From the NCBI GenBank assembly GCA_037189665.1, contig JBBCIV010000042.1, positions 1 to 49,578 on the forward strand: a stretch of 49,578 bases of DNA. The letters run 5' to 3'. This DNA comes from BPJO01 sp037189665. Its GTDB lineage: Bacteria; Planctomycetota; Phycisphaerae; Tepidisphaerales; Tepidisphaeraceae. Each line of letters begins with the position of its first letter. The stretch's first letter is position 1. The notes beneath the pieces are model-generated. The model searched no databases. It worked only from the letters and a program-made list of their open reading frames with translations, and was not told the DNA's origin. A program made the position numbers and the translations under genes. Positions 24,664-33,141 of this stretch are shown here, piece after piece.

Positions 24664-26118
24664 ATGGCAATCGAAAACGGCGTCCTGTTCCAATACTTCC
24701 ATTGGCATTGCAAACCCGACGGCCGACTGTGGCTGGAGGTGGTGAGGAATGCCGAATCGCTTCAGAAAATCGGCATCACCAGCATCTGGCTGCCGCCCGC
24801 CTACAAAGGACATTCCGGCGTAAACGACACCGGCTACGGCGTTTACGATCTGTTCGACCTCGGCGAGTTCGATCAGAAGGGATCGGTGCACACCAAGTAC
24901 GGCACGAAGCAGGAGTTTCTCGACGCCGTGAAGGCGATCCGCGCCGCCGGGATGGAGGCGTACGCTGACATCGTGCTGAACCACCGCTGCGGCGCGGATG
25001 AGACCGAGATTGTCGATGTCGTCGAAGTCGACATGAACGACCGTACGAAAACCTTGCCCGACTCACAGCACAAGGCCGAGGTCTGGACGCGCTTCACCTT
25101 CCCCGGCCGGGCGGGCAAGCACTCGGAGTTCGTCTGGACCCATCAGCACTTCACCGCCGTCGATCACAAGGTGGAGGGCGACACGCCCGACAAGCTCTAT
25201 CTCATGGCCGGCAAAGAGTTTTCAGGCGAGGTGAGCAAGGAACACGGCAACTTCGACTACCTCATGGGCTGCGACGTCGATATGTATCACCCCGACGTCG
25301 TCGCCGAGCTGCGTCACTGGGGCCGCTGGTTCATCGACACTGCCGACATCGACGGCTTCCGCCTCGACGCGGTGAAGCACATCCCCGCATCGTTCTACCG
25401 CGATTACATCAACTTCCTCCGCGCCGAGAACGGCGACCGCGAGTTGCTCTCCATCGGCGAATACTGGGCGACCGACGTCGCCGATCTGCATGCCTACATC
25501 GAACAGACCGACGGCGCGATCAAGCTGTTCGACGTGCCGCTGCACATGACGCTCAGCGCCGCGAGCAAGGCGGGCAAAGACTTCGATATGCGAACGATCT
25601 TCGACGGCTCGCTCGTGGCGGAAAACCCGCTCATGGCGGTGACGTTCGTCGATAACCATGACACGCAGCCCGGCCAATCACTCGAAAGCTGGGTGGACGA
25701 CTGGTTCAAGCCCATGGCCTACGCCGCCGTTCTCCTGCGGCAGGGCGGCTACCCCGTCGTCTTCTACGGCGACTACTACGGCGCGACCGAAGAGCACTGC
25801 AAGCTAACGAGCCATAAGCAACTGCTCGAGGTGATGCTCGACGCCCGCCGCAAGTACAACTACGGCGACCAGCACGACTACCTCGACCACGCCAACTGCA
25901 TCGCCTGGCTTCGCACCGGCGACGAGGCGCACCCCGGCAAGATGGTCGTCATCCTCAGCAACGGCGACGCCGGCACGAAGCGCATCAACACCTTCGCTAA
26001 AAACGCCGCCTTCATCGACATCGCCGGCCACAGCGACGCCGTCATCACCACCGACGACAACGCCGAAGCCGACTTCACCTGCCCGGCGGGGTCGCTGTCG
26101 ATCTGGGTGCAGAAGTAA
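24664..26118 (+). CDS. Alpha-amylase, GH13 (cytoplasmic type)
   Basis: This is a 484-residue GH13 alpha-amylase. The four conserved regions are all present: DIVLNH (region I), GFRLDAVKH with nucleophile D235 (II), GEYW with acid/base E266 (III) and FVDNHD with D333 (IV). It starts directly at the catalytic barrel (NGVLFQYFHWHCKPDG...LWLEV) without a signal peptide, as in the intracellular GH13_5-type amylases. It would cut alpha-1,4 links in glycogen or imported maltodextrin. It is divergent from the metallopeptidase (a 201-bp gap without further genes) and converges on araD with a 6-bp gap. Confidence 0.93.
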   Translation: MAIENGVLFQYFHWHCKPDGRLWLEVVRNAESLQKIGITSIWLPPAYKGHSGVNDTGYGVYDLFDLGEFDQKGSVHTKYGTKQEFLDAVKAIRAAGMEAYADIVLNHRCGADETEIVDVVEVDMNDRTKTLPDSQHKAEVWTRFTFPGRAGKHSEFVWTHQHFTAVDHKVEGDTPDKLYLMAGKEFSGEVSKEHGNFDYLMGCDVDMYHPDVVAELRHWGRWFIDTADIDGFRLDAVKHIPASFYRDYINFLRAENGDRELLSIGEYWATDVADLHAYIEQTDGAIKLFDVPLHMTLSAASKAGKDFDMRTIFDGSLVAENPLMAVTFVDNHDTQPGQSLESWVDDWFKPMAYAAVLLRQGGYPVVFYGDYYGATEEHCKLTSHKQLLEVMLDARRKYNYGDQHDYLDHANCIAWLRTGDEAHPGKMVVILSNGDAGTKRINTFAKNAAFIDIAGHSDAVITTDDNAEADFTCPAGSLSIWVQK

Positions 26119-26124
26119 GCGTCA

Positions 26125-26838
26125 TCAATGCTTGTCGCCGGGCTGGCCGTAGTACGCCTTGGCGCCGTGTTTGCGCAGGTAGTGCTTGTCGAGCAGCACC
26201 TTGGGGATGTCGGTCACGCCGGGGGTGAGCGCGAGGCTGCTGATCGCCATCTGGGCGCTGAACTCCAGCACGATCGCGTTTTCGACGGCCTTATCGATGT
26301 CCTTGCCCCAGGCGAACGGCGCGTGGCTGGCGATGAGCGCCCCGCCGACGTGGGCGGGGTCGATGTTTTGCGTGCGGAAGGTTTCGACGATGACTTTGCC
26401 GGTATTCAGTTCGTAATCCGTATTGATCTCGTCCGCCGTCATCGGGCGGGTGCAGGGGATGGGGCCGTAGAAGTTGTCGGCGTGGGTGGTGCCGAGACAG
26501 GGGATGGATTTCATCGCCTGCGCGAACGCCGTGCCATACGTGCTGTGCGTGTGAACCACGCCGCCGACCGCGTCGAACTGCTGGTACAGGTGCAGGTGTG
26601 TCGGCGTATCCGACGACGGCCGGCACGCCCCTTCGACGACCTTGCCGTCTTCGATCGCCAGCACGACGATGTCGTTCGGCGTGAGCTTGTCGTAAGGCAC
26701 GCCGCTGGGCTTGATCGCCATCACGCCCTTCGCCCGATCCGCCCCGCTGGCGTTGCCCCACGTCAGCACGACGAGTCCGGCCTTCACGAGATCGAGGTTG
26801 GCCTTGTAAACCTGTTCTTTCAGCGATTGATACGACAT
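26125..26838 (-). CDS. araD: L-ribulose-5-phosphate 4-epimerase
   Basis: This 237-residue class II aldolase-family epimerase converts L-ribulose 5-phosphate to D-xylulose 5-phosphate. Visible motifs are LTWGNASG (substrate loop), KPSGVPYDKL, the SSDTPTHLHLYQ block, the zinc ligands HTHSTYGTAFAQ (His-x-His, about 95-97) and SHAPFAWG (third His near 170). I chose the ATG at 26838 with GAAGGATG upstream. It is the last gene of araBAD, about 95 bp after araA. Confidence 0.95.
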   Translation of the reverse strand: MSYQSLKEQVYKANLDLVKAGLVVLTWGNASGADRAKGVMAIKPSGVPYDKLTPNDIVVLAIEDGKVVEGACRPSSDTPTHLHLYQQFDAVGGVVHTHSTYGTAFAQAMKSIPCLGTTHADNFYGPIPCTRPMTADEINTDYELNTGKVIVETFRTQNIDPAHVGGALIASHAPFAWGKDIDKAVENAIVLEFSAQMAISSLALTPGVTDIPKVLLDKHYLRKHGAKAYYGQPGDKH

Positions 26839-26933
26839 GGCGTCATCCTTCGTGATGGGGCGCGACGAGTGTGACGTGAAAGGAGATGAAAGCCATCTTT
26901 CACGCAACGCCCATCACGCCACACTCATCATCC

Positions 26934-28445
26934 TCACAGCCGACCCAACCCCGGGGCCAGGTGGTAGTAGATTTCGTTCGTGCGAAGCGTCTGTTGGAAA
27001 TCGACGAGGTTCGTCCGGCCGTCGATGCGCACCATTTCGATGCCGGCGATGTCGGCGAAGTCCTGCATGTGCTGCGTCGTCACCGGATAGCTGAAGACCG
27101 TGTGATGCGCTCCGCCGGCGTGAATCCAGCTGGCGCAGGCGGTCTTGAAATCGGGCTTGCACTCCCACACCGCGCGGGCGACCGGCAGCTTCGGCAGCGG
27201 CTTCGGCGGCTTGATGCAGGCGACCTCGTTCACCAACAGGCGGAATCGGTTGCCCAGGTCGACCAGCGACGCGTTGATCGCCTCGCCCGGGCCGGCGTCG
27301 AACACGAGGCGGACCGGGTCTTCCTTTCCGCCGATGCCCAGCGGATGGATTTCGAGGCTCGGCTTGCCGGCCGCGATGGACGAGCAGATCTCAAGCATGT
27401 GCGATCCCAGCACCAGCGGCCGCTTCGGGTCGAGGTGATAGGTGTAGTCTTCCATGAAACTCGTGCCGCCCTTCAGCCCGGTCGCCATCACCTTGGCGGC
27501 GCGAAGCAGGGCGCAGGTCTTCCAGTCCCCTTCTGCGCCGAAACCATAGCCATCCGCCATCAACCGCTGGCAGGCCAGGCCAGGAAGCTGCTTAAAGCCG
27601 TGCAGGTCTTCGAACGTCGTCGTGAAACCTTTGAAATTGCCCTCTTCAAGGAACGCGCGAAGGCCAAGCTCGAGCTTCGCGCCGTCGCGCAACGCCTGAT
27701 GCCGCTTGCCGCCCTTCTTCAAATCCTTAGCAACGGCGTACTGCTGTTCGTAGACCTTGCACAGTTCATCGACCGCGCTATCGGAAACTTCGTTCAGCAC
27801 TCTCACCACGTCGCCGATGCCGTAGCCGTTCGTCGAAAAGCCGAACTTCGTCTCGGCGGCGACCTTGTCGCCCTCGGTGACGCTGACGTAGCGCATGTTG
27901 TCGCCGATGCGGGCGAACTTTCCGCCCTGCCAATCCGCCCACGCGGCGGCGGCGCGCGACCAGGTGGCGATCTCGTCCTGCGTGCCCTTGTCGCTCCAAT
28001 GGCCGACGACCACCTTGCGGTTCATGCGCAAACGGGTGTGCATATGACCCGCTTCCCGGTCGCCGTGGGCGGCCTGGTTCAGGTTCATGAAATCCATGTC
28101 GATCGTCGCCCAGGGCAGATCGCGGTTGAATTGCGTGTGCAGGTGTAGCAGCGGCTTATTCAGCGATTTGAGCCCGACGATCCACATCTTGGCAGGCGAG
28201 AACGTGTGGTTCCACAGCACCACACCGGCGCACTTGCTGTCTGCCGTCGCGTCTTGGCAGAGCTTGCGGATTTCCTCCGGCGTGGTGAGCACTTGCTTGA
28301 AGACGATCTTCACCGGGATGCGCTTCGAGTCGTTCAGACCCTTCACCACCTCGGCCGAGTTGATCGCCACCTGCTTGAGCGCCGCCGGGCCGTAGAGGTG
28401 CTGAGAGCCGGTCAGGAACCAGAGTTCAATGTTGTCGAATGCCAT
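26934..28445 (-). CDS. araA: L-arabinose isomerase
   Basis: This 503-residue enzyme interconverts L-arabinose and L-ribulose and matches the AraA family over its length. Typical blocks are the start IELWFLTGSQHLYG, HTFSPAKMWIVGL, and the metal-site residues in TTTFEDLHG, DGYGFGAEGDWKT, LVLGSHMLEIC and IHAGGAHHTVFS. GGAG lies before the ATG at 28445. It is separated from araB by a 107-bp gap filled almost entirely by a palindromic repeat, which does not obviously carry a terminator T-tract. Confidence 0.97.
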   Translation of the reverse strand: MAFDNIELWFLTGSQHLYGPAALKQVAINSAEVVKGLNDSKRIPVKIVFKQVLTTPEEIRKLCQDATADSKCAGVVLWNHTFSPAKMWIVGLKSLNKPLLHLHTQFNRDLPWATIDMDFMNLNQAAHGDREAGHMHTRLRMNRKVVVGHWSDKGTQDEIATWSRAAAAWADWQGGKFARIGDNMRYVSVTEGDKVAAETKFGFSTNGYGIGDVVRVLNEVSDSAVDELCKVYEQQYAVAKDLKKGGKRHQALRDGAKLELGLRAFLEEGNFKGFTTTFEDLHGFKQLPGLACQRLMADGYGFGAEGDWKTCALLRAAKVMATGLKGGTSFMEDYTYHLDPKRPLVLGSHMLEICSSIAAGKPSLEIHPLGIGGKEDPVRLVFDAGPGEAINASLVDLGNRFRLLVNEVACIKPPKPLPKLPVARAVWECKPDFKTACASWIHAGGAHHTVFSYPVTTQHMQDFADIAGIEMVRIDGRTNLVDFQQTLRTNEIYYHLAPGLGRL

Positions 28446-28466
28446 GTTCGTTTCTCCAGAAATGGA

Positions 28467-28544
28467 TTGGTCGCAAAGGCACGGAGACACGGAGAAAAGA
28501 AGGTTCAGACTTTCTTCTCTGTGCCTCCGTGCCCCTGCGGCCAA
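28467..28544. repeat. Palindromic repeat between araB and araA
   Basis: A left arm at 28467-28503 (GGTCGCAAAGGCACGGAGAC and following) is inverted at 28510-28544 (ending CCTCCGTGCCCCTGCGGCC) with a few mismatches and a 6-base loop. The GGCACGGAGACACGGAG wording is a repeat phrase I associate with many planctomycete genomes. It fills the araB-araA junction and would fold into a long mRNA hairpin that could protect or separate the two halves of the operon transcript. Confidence 0.8.
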
Positions 28545-28552
28545 TTTCGTTT

Positions 28553-30226
28553 TTATTCGGCCAACGCCGCGTCGCGGATCGCCAGCAGGTCTTTCATCAC
28601 GTTGCTGATATCGCCCTTCGTGCCCGCGATGCCGAAGGCGTCGTGGAGTTGCAGGTAGAGCTTGTAGAGTTTTTCGTACACCGCGACGTTGGCGGGGATG
28701 GGTTGGTAAATTTTGTCCGGCACGCCGGTCATCTTGCTGACGGCGGTGTCGAAGTCGGGGTGCGCCTTGGCGACGACCGCGGCCGCGATCGCGCTGCCGA
28801 GGGCGCAGGTTTGCAGCGAGCGGCTGATGGCGATCGGGCGGTTCATGATGTCGGCGTAGATCTGCATCGCCATCGGGTTGCGGGCGCTGATGCCACCGCA
28901 GTTGATGACGCGGCTGACCTTCACGCCGTACTGCTCGAACCGCTCCATGATCACACGCGAGCCGAACGCCGTCGCCTCGATCAGCGCCCGGTACATCTCC
29001 GCCGGCGAGGTGTGGAGATTCATGCCGACGAACAGGCCGGTAAGGCGCTGGTCGACCAACACGGTGCGGTTGCCGTTGTGCCAGTCGAGCGCGAGCAGGC
29101 CCGATTCGCCGGGCTTGAGCTGATCGGCTTCCTTGGTCAGCGTCTCGTGCGTCTGCCCGGCCGGCTTGATCGAGTTGACGAGCCAGGCGAACAGGTCGCC
29201 GACCGCGCTCTGGCCGGCCTCAAGGCCGTAGGCCTTCGGCACGACCGATTCAGGCACGATGCCGCACAGGCCGGGGATGTCGGCCAGATCCTTGCCCATC
29301 TTGCTGGTCATGATGTCGCAGGTGCTGGTGCCCATGATCTTCACCAGCGTGCCGTCGGCGATGCCCGCGCCGACCGCGCCCAGGTGCGCGTCGAACGCCC
29401 CCACCGCCACCGGAATGCCCGCCGGCAGGCCGAGCTTTTTCGCCCACTCGTCCGACAGCTTGCCGGCCAGATCGGAAACGTTCGCGCACACGTTCGGCAG
29501 CGACTTGCGCACCCGGCCGAGCTTCGGGTCGAGCGACGACACGAAATCTTCCGCCGGATATCCGCCCCACAACGGGTTGAAGAACGCCTTGTGACCGGCG
29601 GCGCAGATGCCGCGGACCAGCTTGTCCGGGTGTTGCGTGCCGCAGAGGATCGCGGGGACCCAGTCGGCAATCTCGACCCAGGTGTAAGCGGCGTCGAACA
29701 CGTCGGGCGCGACGCGGGCACACTTGAGGATCTTCGACCAGAACCACTCCGACGAATACCGCCCGCCGCACTTGGCGAGGTATTCGGGGTGCTGCTTTTC
29801 GGCGGCCTTGGTCCACTGCTCCGCCTCGGCGTGGCCGGTGTGGTCCTTCCAGAGCCAGGCCATTGCGTTGGGGTTGTTCGCGAACTTCGGATTGCTGGTG
29901 AGCGAATTGCCCTCGGCATCGACGGGCATCGGCGTGGAGCCGGTGGTATCGACGCCGAGGCCGATGATGCCGGCGGCGCTGAACGACTTGTCCGCCGCCG
30001 AGGCGCTTTTGATTGCCTCGGGCACGGCCTTTTCGATCACCTTGATGTAATCGAGCGGATGCTGGCGGGCGAGGTCAGGATTGGAGTCGTCGAGGATGAT
30101 GCCGGCCTTGCCGCTGGGATAATCCGCCACCGCCTGCGCGATCTCGCGGCCGGTCTGGACATCGACGATCAACGCCCGCATGGAGTTCGTGCCGAAATCG
30201 AGTCCGATCGTGTATTGGTTCGCCAT
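28553..30226 (-). CDS. araB: Ribulokinase
   Basis: This 557-residue FGGY-family sugar kinase phosphorylates L-ribulose. It starts MANQYTIGLDFGTNSMRALIVD (ATP-binding phosphate 1 motif) and has LGVDTTGSTPMPVD, VGAFDAHLGAVGAGI, GTSTCDIM and the FGGY C-terminal signature INCGGISARNPMAMQIYADI. Length and order match AraB. The ATG at 30226 is chosen because the frame upstream is promoter DNA with a -35/-10 pair. It is the first gene of araBAD and downstream of the AraC-type regulator on the same strand. Confidence 0.96.
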   Translation of the reverse strand: MANQYTIGLDFGTNSMRALIVDVQTGREIAQAVADYPSGKAGIILDDSNPDLARQHPLDYIKVIEKAVPEAIKSASAADKSFSAAGIIGLGVDTTGSTPMPVDAEGNSLTSNPKFANNPNAMAWLWKDHTGHAEAEQWTKAAEKQHPEYLAKCGGRYSSEWFWSKILKCARVAPDVFDAAYTWVEIADWVPAILCGTQHPDKLVRGICAAGHKAFFNPLWGGYPAEDFVSSLDPKLGRVRKSLPNVCANVSDLAGKLSDEWAKKLGLPAGIPVAVGAFDAHLGAVGAGIADGTLVKIMGTSTCDIMTSKMGKDLADIPGLCGIVPESVVPKAYGLEAGQSAVGDLFAWLVNSIKPAGQTHETLTKEADQLKPGESGLLALDWHNGNRTVLVDQRLTGLFVGMNLHTSPAEMYRALIEATAFGSRVIMERFEQYGVKVSRVINCGGISARNPMAMQIYADIMNRPIAISRSLQTCALGSAIAAAVVAKAHPDFDTAVSKMTGVPDKIYQPIPANVAVYEKLYKLYLQLHDAFGIAGTKGDISNVMKDLLAIRDAALAE

Positions 30227-30268
30227 AATGTGTAGTTCCGCCGTTGTCACTGAGATATAAGGGCTCGA

Positions 30269-30297
30269 AGCATCGAGTTCCCATGGCGTGGTGTCAA
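30269..30297 (-). promoter_or_regulatory. Promoter of araBAD
   Basis: On the minus strand TTGACA (30292-30297), a 17-bp spacer and GATGCT (30269-30274) lie about 45 bp before the araB start. The consensus -35 with a poor -10 would fit a regulated promoter. Confidence 0.5.
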
Positions 30298-30407
30298 GCG
30301 TGGCCGTGGCACAAGCGGCCGCGTGTATTGCAGGAAAAACCGCGTTTTGACGACCTGTCAACCAGACGGGCGCGATCGCGAAGGATTTGGTGGGTCTGAC
30401 GAATGCC

Positions 30408-31238
30408 TCACCTCCGCGCCAGCCGCCACTCCGACGGCCGCCTGCCTGTCACCCGGCGGAAGGCGGTGCTGAACGCGAAGGCGTTATCGTACCCCACCTG
30501 CCTCGCGATAAACTCGATCTTCAAGTCGTTCGACAACAGCAGTTCGCTCGCCCGCTCGATCCGCAGGCGGACAACGTGTCGCATGGGGCTGGTTCCATGC
30601 CACTGCACGCACAGCCGCCGCAGGTGTTCGGGCGAAACGCCGGCGTGGCGGGCCAGGTCGCCGATCGTCCATGGCCGGGCAAGGTCGGCGGAGACGTCCC
30701 GCCACAGGCGCAGCAGGCGAATATCGAGGGTGGCAGGCGTCAGCAGTTTTCTGGCGTAATGCCGCACCATCTGCATCCAGACGCGCTGGGCGGCTTCATC
30801 CTGAGCGGTCCCCGATTCGCACAGCAACCCGTGAATGGCCGCCGCCAGTGGTTCGACATCGGCACTAACAAGCCGGGGCGCCGGCCAGGCGTCGAACTCC
30901 TTCCATGATTGCCCGGGCGACCACATCAGCCAGCACAATTCCCACGGTCCGGCCGCGCGATAGGCGTGAAGCTCGCCCTGCGGCGTCACGTACACCTGTC
31001 CGCGCCCGCATCGGTGCCACGCCCCGTCGATCCACACCTCTCCCTCGCCGGCAATGCACGCCAGCACCTGCCCCACCGGCGATGCCAGGCGAACGAAATC
31101 GAACCCCGTCTCCGCCCACGACATCCCCACCAGCCGCAACCCCGCCGACGCGATCGCCGGGCAGGCGGCGGCACCGACGAGCCGTTCACGCGTGCGGTCG
31201 CCGATGATGTGTTTTTCGCGAAGGGATAAGTGATTCAC
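30408..31238 (-). CDS. AraC-family transcriptional regulator
   Basis: This 276-residue protein has an N-terminal cupin-like sugar-sensing domain (about 30-110, with IAGEGEVWIDGAWHRCGRGQVYVTPQGELHAY) and a C-terminal double helix-turn-helix of the AraC type (about 180-275). The C-terminal part includes WTIGDLARHAGVSPEHLRRLCVQ and FIARQVGYDNAFAFSTAFRRVTGRRPSEWR. The start is a GTG at 31238. It stands between araBAD and the divergent GH2 gene, so it is probably the arabinose (or arabinoside) sensor of both. The ligand is inferred only from context. Confidence 0.92.
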   Translation of the reverse strand: MNHLSLREKHIIGDRTRERLVGAAACPAIASAGLRLVGMSWAETGFDFVRLASPVGQVLACIAGEGEVWIDGAWHRCGRGQVYVTPQGELHAYRAAGPWELCWLMWSPGQSWKEFDAWPAPRLVSADVEPLAAAIHGLLCESGTAQDEAAQRVWMQMVRHYARKLLTPATLDIRLLRLWRDVSADLARPWTIGDLARHAGVSPEHLRRLCVQWHGTSPMRHVVRLRIERASELLLSNDLKIEFIARQVGYDNAFAFSTAFRRVTGRRPSEWRLARR

Positions 31239-31240
31239 TG

Positions 31241-31303
31241 ATATGGATCATATGGCATCTTTCCAATGAAATGGCCCATGTTCAAGGCAATCTGAATTAT
31301 TAT
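31241..31303 (+). promoter_or_regulatory. Divergent control region between araC-type gene and GH2 gene
   Basis: A direct repeat ATATGG (31241-31246 and 31250-31255, 9-bp period) lies upstream of a TATTAT -10-like box (31298-31303) that has no fitting -35. AraC proteins bind direct repeats next to weak -35 sites, so this may be the activator site of the GH2 promoter. Confidence 0.35.
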
Positions 31304-31330
31304 AGCGCATTTGACGAAGGAATTAACACC

Positions 31331-33115
31331 ATGTCCATTCCTCGAAACGAATACCCCCGCCCGCAGTTCGCAAGGCATGACTGGCTGAACCTGAACGGCG
31401 TGTGGGAATTCGAGATCGACCCCGGCAACTCCGGCCGGGAAAGGGGCCTGCTCGATCGGCCGTTAAGCGGATCGATCGTCGTGCCGTTCTGTCCGGAATC
31501 GGCGTTGTCCGGCATCGGAAATACCGATTTCCTGAATGCCGTCTGGTATCGCCGCCAGGCAGCGATCCCCGCGGAATGGGCCGGGCGGGAGGTGATGCTG
31601 CACTTCCAGGCGTGCGACTACGACACGACCGTCTGGGTCAACGGCCGCGAGGTCGCCCGGCATCGCGGCGGGTGGACGCCGTTCTCGGCATCGCTGAAAG
31701 GCGTTGCCAACCCCGGCGAAACGATCACGATCGTCGTTCGCGCTCGCGATTTCATCGGTACGGAACCCATGCCGAGGGGTAAGCAGTCTCACCTCTACGC
31801 CAATCACGGTTGCGACTACACGCGGACGACGGGCATCTGGCAGACCGTTTGGATGGAGCCGGTCAACCCCGTTCACCTCGGCAGGCCGCGCGTGACGCCG
31901 AACGCGGCCGCGTCGAAATTCGAACTCGTCGTGCCGATCGTCGCGTTCGGCGAGCCGCGGGCGGGATACGTCCTCCGCGCGACGCTGAAGAAGGACGGAC
32001 ACCCGATCGCCGACGCACAGGTTCCCGCCGATCTCGAACTGTCCGCGCGGCTGGACCTGCCCGTCGCGGAAGAACACCGAACCTTGTGGGAACCCGGCAA
32101 GCCGTTCCTCTACGACATCGACCTTGCCCTGCTCGACCCCGCCGGCCAAACCGTCGATTCCGCCACCACCTACGGCGGGCTGCGGAGCGTGGGCATCGAC
32201 GGCAAACGCGTCACGATCAATGGCAAGGCGGTCTTCCAGCGTCTGGTGCTCGATCAGGGCTACTATCCCGACGGCATCCTGACCGCGCCGAATGAGCAGG
32301 CGTTGATCGACGACATCAAGCTGTCGATGGAAGCCGGCTTCAACGGGGCGCGGCTTCACCAGAAGGTGTTCGAGGAACGCTTTCTCTACCACGCCGACCG
32401 AATGGGCTATCTCTGCTGGGGGGAGTTCGGCGACTGGGGCATCGATCGCGAAAAGCCGACGCCCACCATCGTCACGCAGTGGCTCGAAGCGCTGCACCGC
32501 GATTACAGCCACCCCTGCATCATTGGCTGGTGCGGCCTGAACGAAACGCACCAGACGATCCTCGACCCGATCTCGTCGCTCAGCGATCTCACGCACGCCT
32601 TTTTCCTGGCCGCCAAGGCGATCGACCCCACCCGGCCGGTGCTTGACGCCTCCGGGTACAGCCACCGCGTGCCCGACACCGATATCTACGACTGCCACGA
32701 CTACGACCAGAACCCCGAGACCTTCCGCGCCCGTTACGCGCGAACATCGGAAAACATCGTCCGCATCAACGCCGGCGGAGCCAAGGGGGAACTCACCTGG
32801 TCGATCCCGTATCGCGGCCAACCCTATTTCGTCAGCGAGTTCGGCGGCTCGTGGTGGAACCCCGACGCCGATCCCAACTCCCCCTCCTGGGGCTACGGCG
32901 ACCGCCCGAAAACCATCGAGGAGTTCTACGATCGGTTCGAGAGGCTCTGCGCCGCCCTGCTCGAAAACCCAGCCCACTTCGGCTACTGCTACACCCAGCT
33001 CACCGACGTGTATCAGGAACAGAACGGCGTCTTCCACTTCGATCGGAGGCCCAAGTTCGACGTCGCCAGGCTCCGCGCCGCCCAGCGAAAACGCGCCGCC
33101 ATCGAAGAAGGCTGA
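31331..33115 (+). CDS. Glycoside hydrolase family 2 (beta-galactosidase/beta-glucuronidase type)
   Basis: This is a 594-residue three-domain GH2 enzyme. It has a jelly-roll sugar-binding domain (about 1-170, WLNLNGVWEFEID, VWVNGREVARHRGGWTPF), an immunoglobulin-like domain (about 175-285) and a TIM barrel from about 290. The acid/base is E405 in GWCGLNE and the nucleophile is E503 in FVSEFGG. I chose the ATG at 31331 with AAGGA upstream. No signal peptide is seen, so it probably acts on imported oligosaccharides. Divergent pairing with an AraC-type gene and araBAD suggests an L-arabinose-containing substrate, although the family alone would predict galactosides or glucuronides. Confidence 0.9.
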   Translation: MSIPRNEYPRPQFARHDWLNLNGVWEFEIDPGNSGRERGLLDRPLSGSIVVPFCPESALSGIGNTDFLNAVWYRRQAAIPAEWAGREVMLHFQACDYDTTVWVNGREVARHRGGWTPFSASLKGVANPGETITIVVRARDFIGTEPMPRGKQSHLYANHGCDYTRTTGIWQTVWMEPVNPVHLGRPRVTPNAAASKFELVVPIVAFGEPRAGYVLRATLKKDGHPIADAQVPADLELSARLDLPVAEEHRTLWEPGKPFLYDIDLALLDPAGQTVDSATTYGGLRSVGIDGKRVTINGKAVFQRLVLDQGYYPDGILTAPNEQALIDDIKLSMEAGFNGARLHQKVFEERFLYHADRMGYLCWGEFGDWGIDREKPTPTIVTQWLEALHRDYSHPCIIGWCGLNETHQTILDPISSLSDLTHAFFLAAKAIDPTRPVLDASGYSHRVPDTDIYDCHDYDQNPETFRARYARTSENIVRINAGGAKGELTWSIPYRGQPYFVSEFGGSWWNPDADPNSPSWGYGDRPKTIEEFYDRFERLCAALLENPAHFGYCYTQLTDVYQEQNGVFHFDRRPKFDVARLRAAQRKRAAIEEG

Positions 33116-33141
33116 CGCGCACGCCCGTGGCGGATCGACGT

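Noticed and set aside
28439..30235. 598-codon plus-strand frame opposite araB
   Set aside because: It is antisense to a clearly conserved ribulokinase. Long antisense frames are expected at this GC content.
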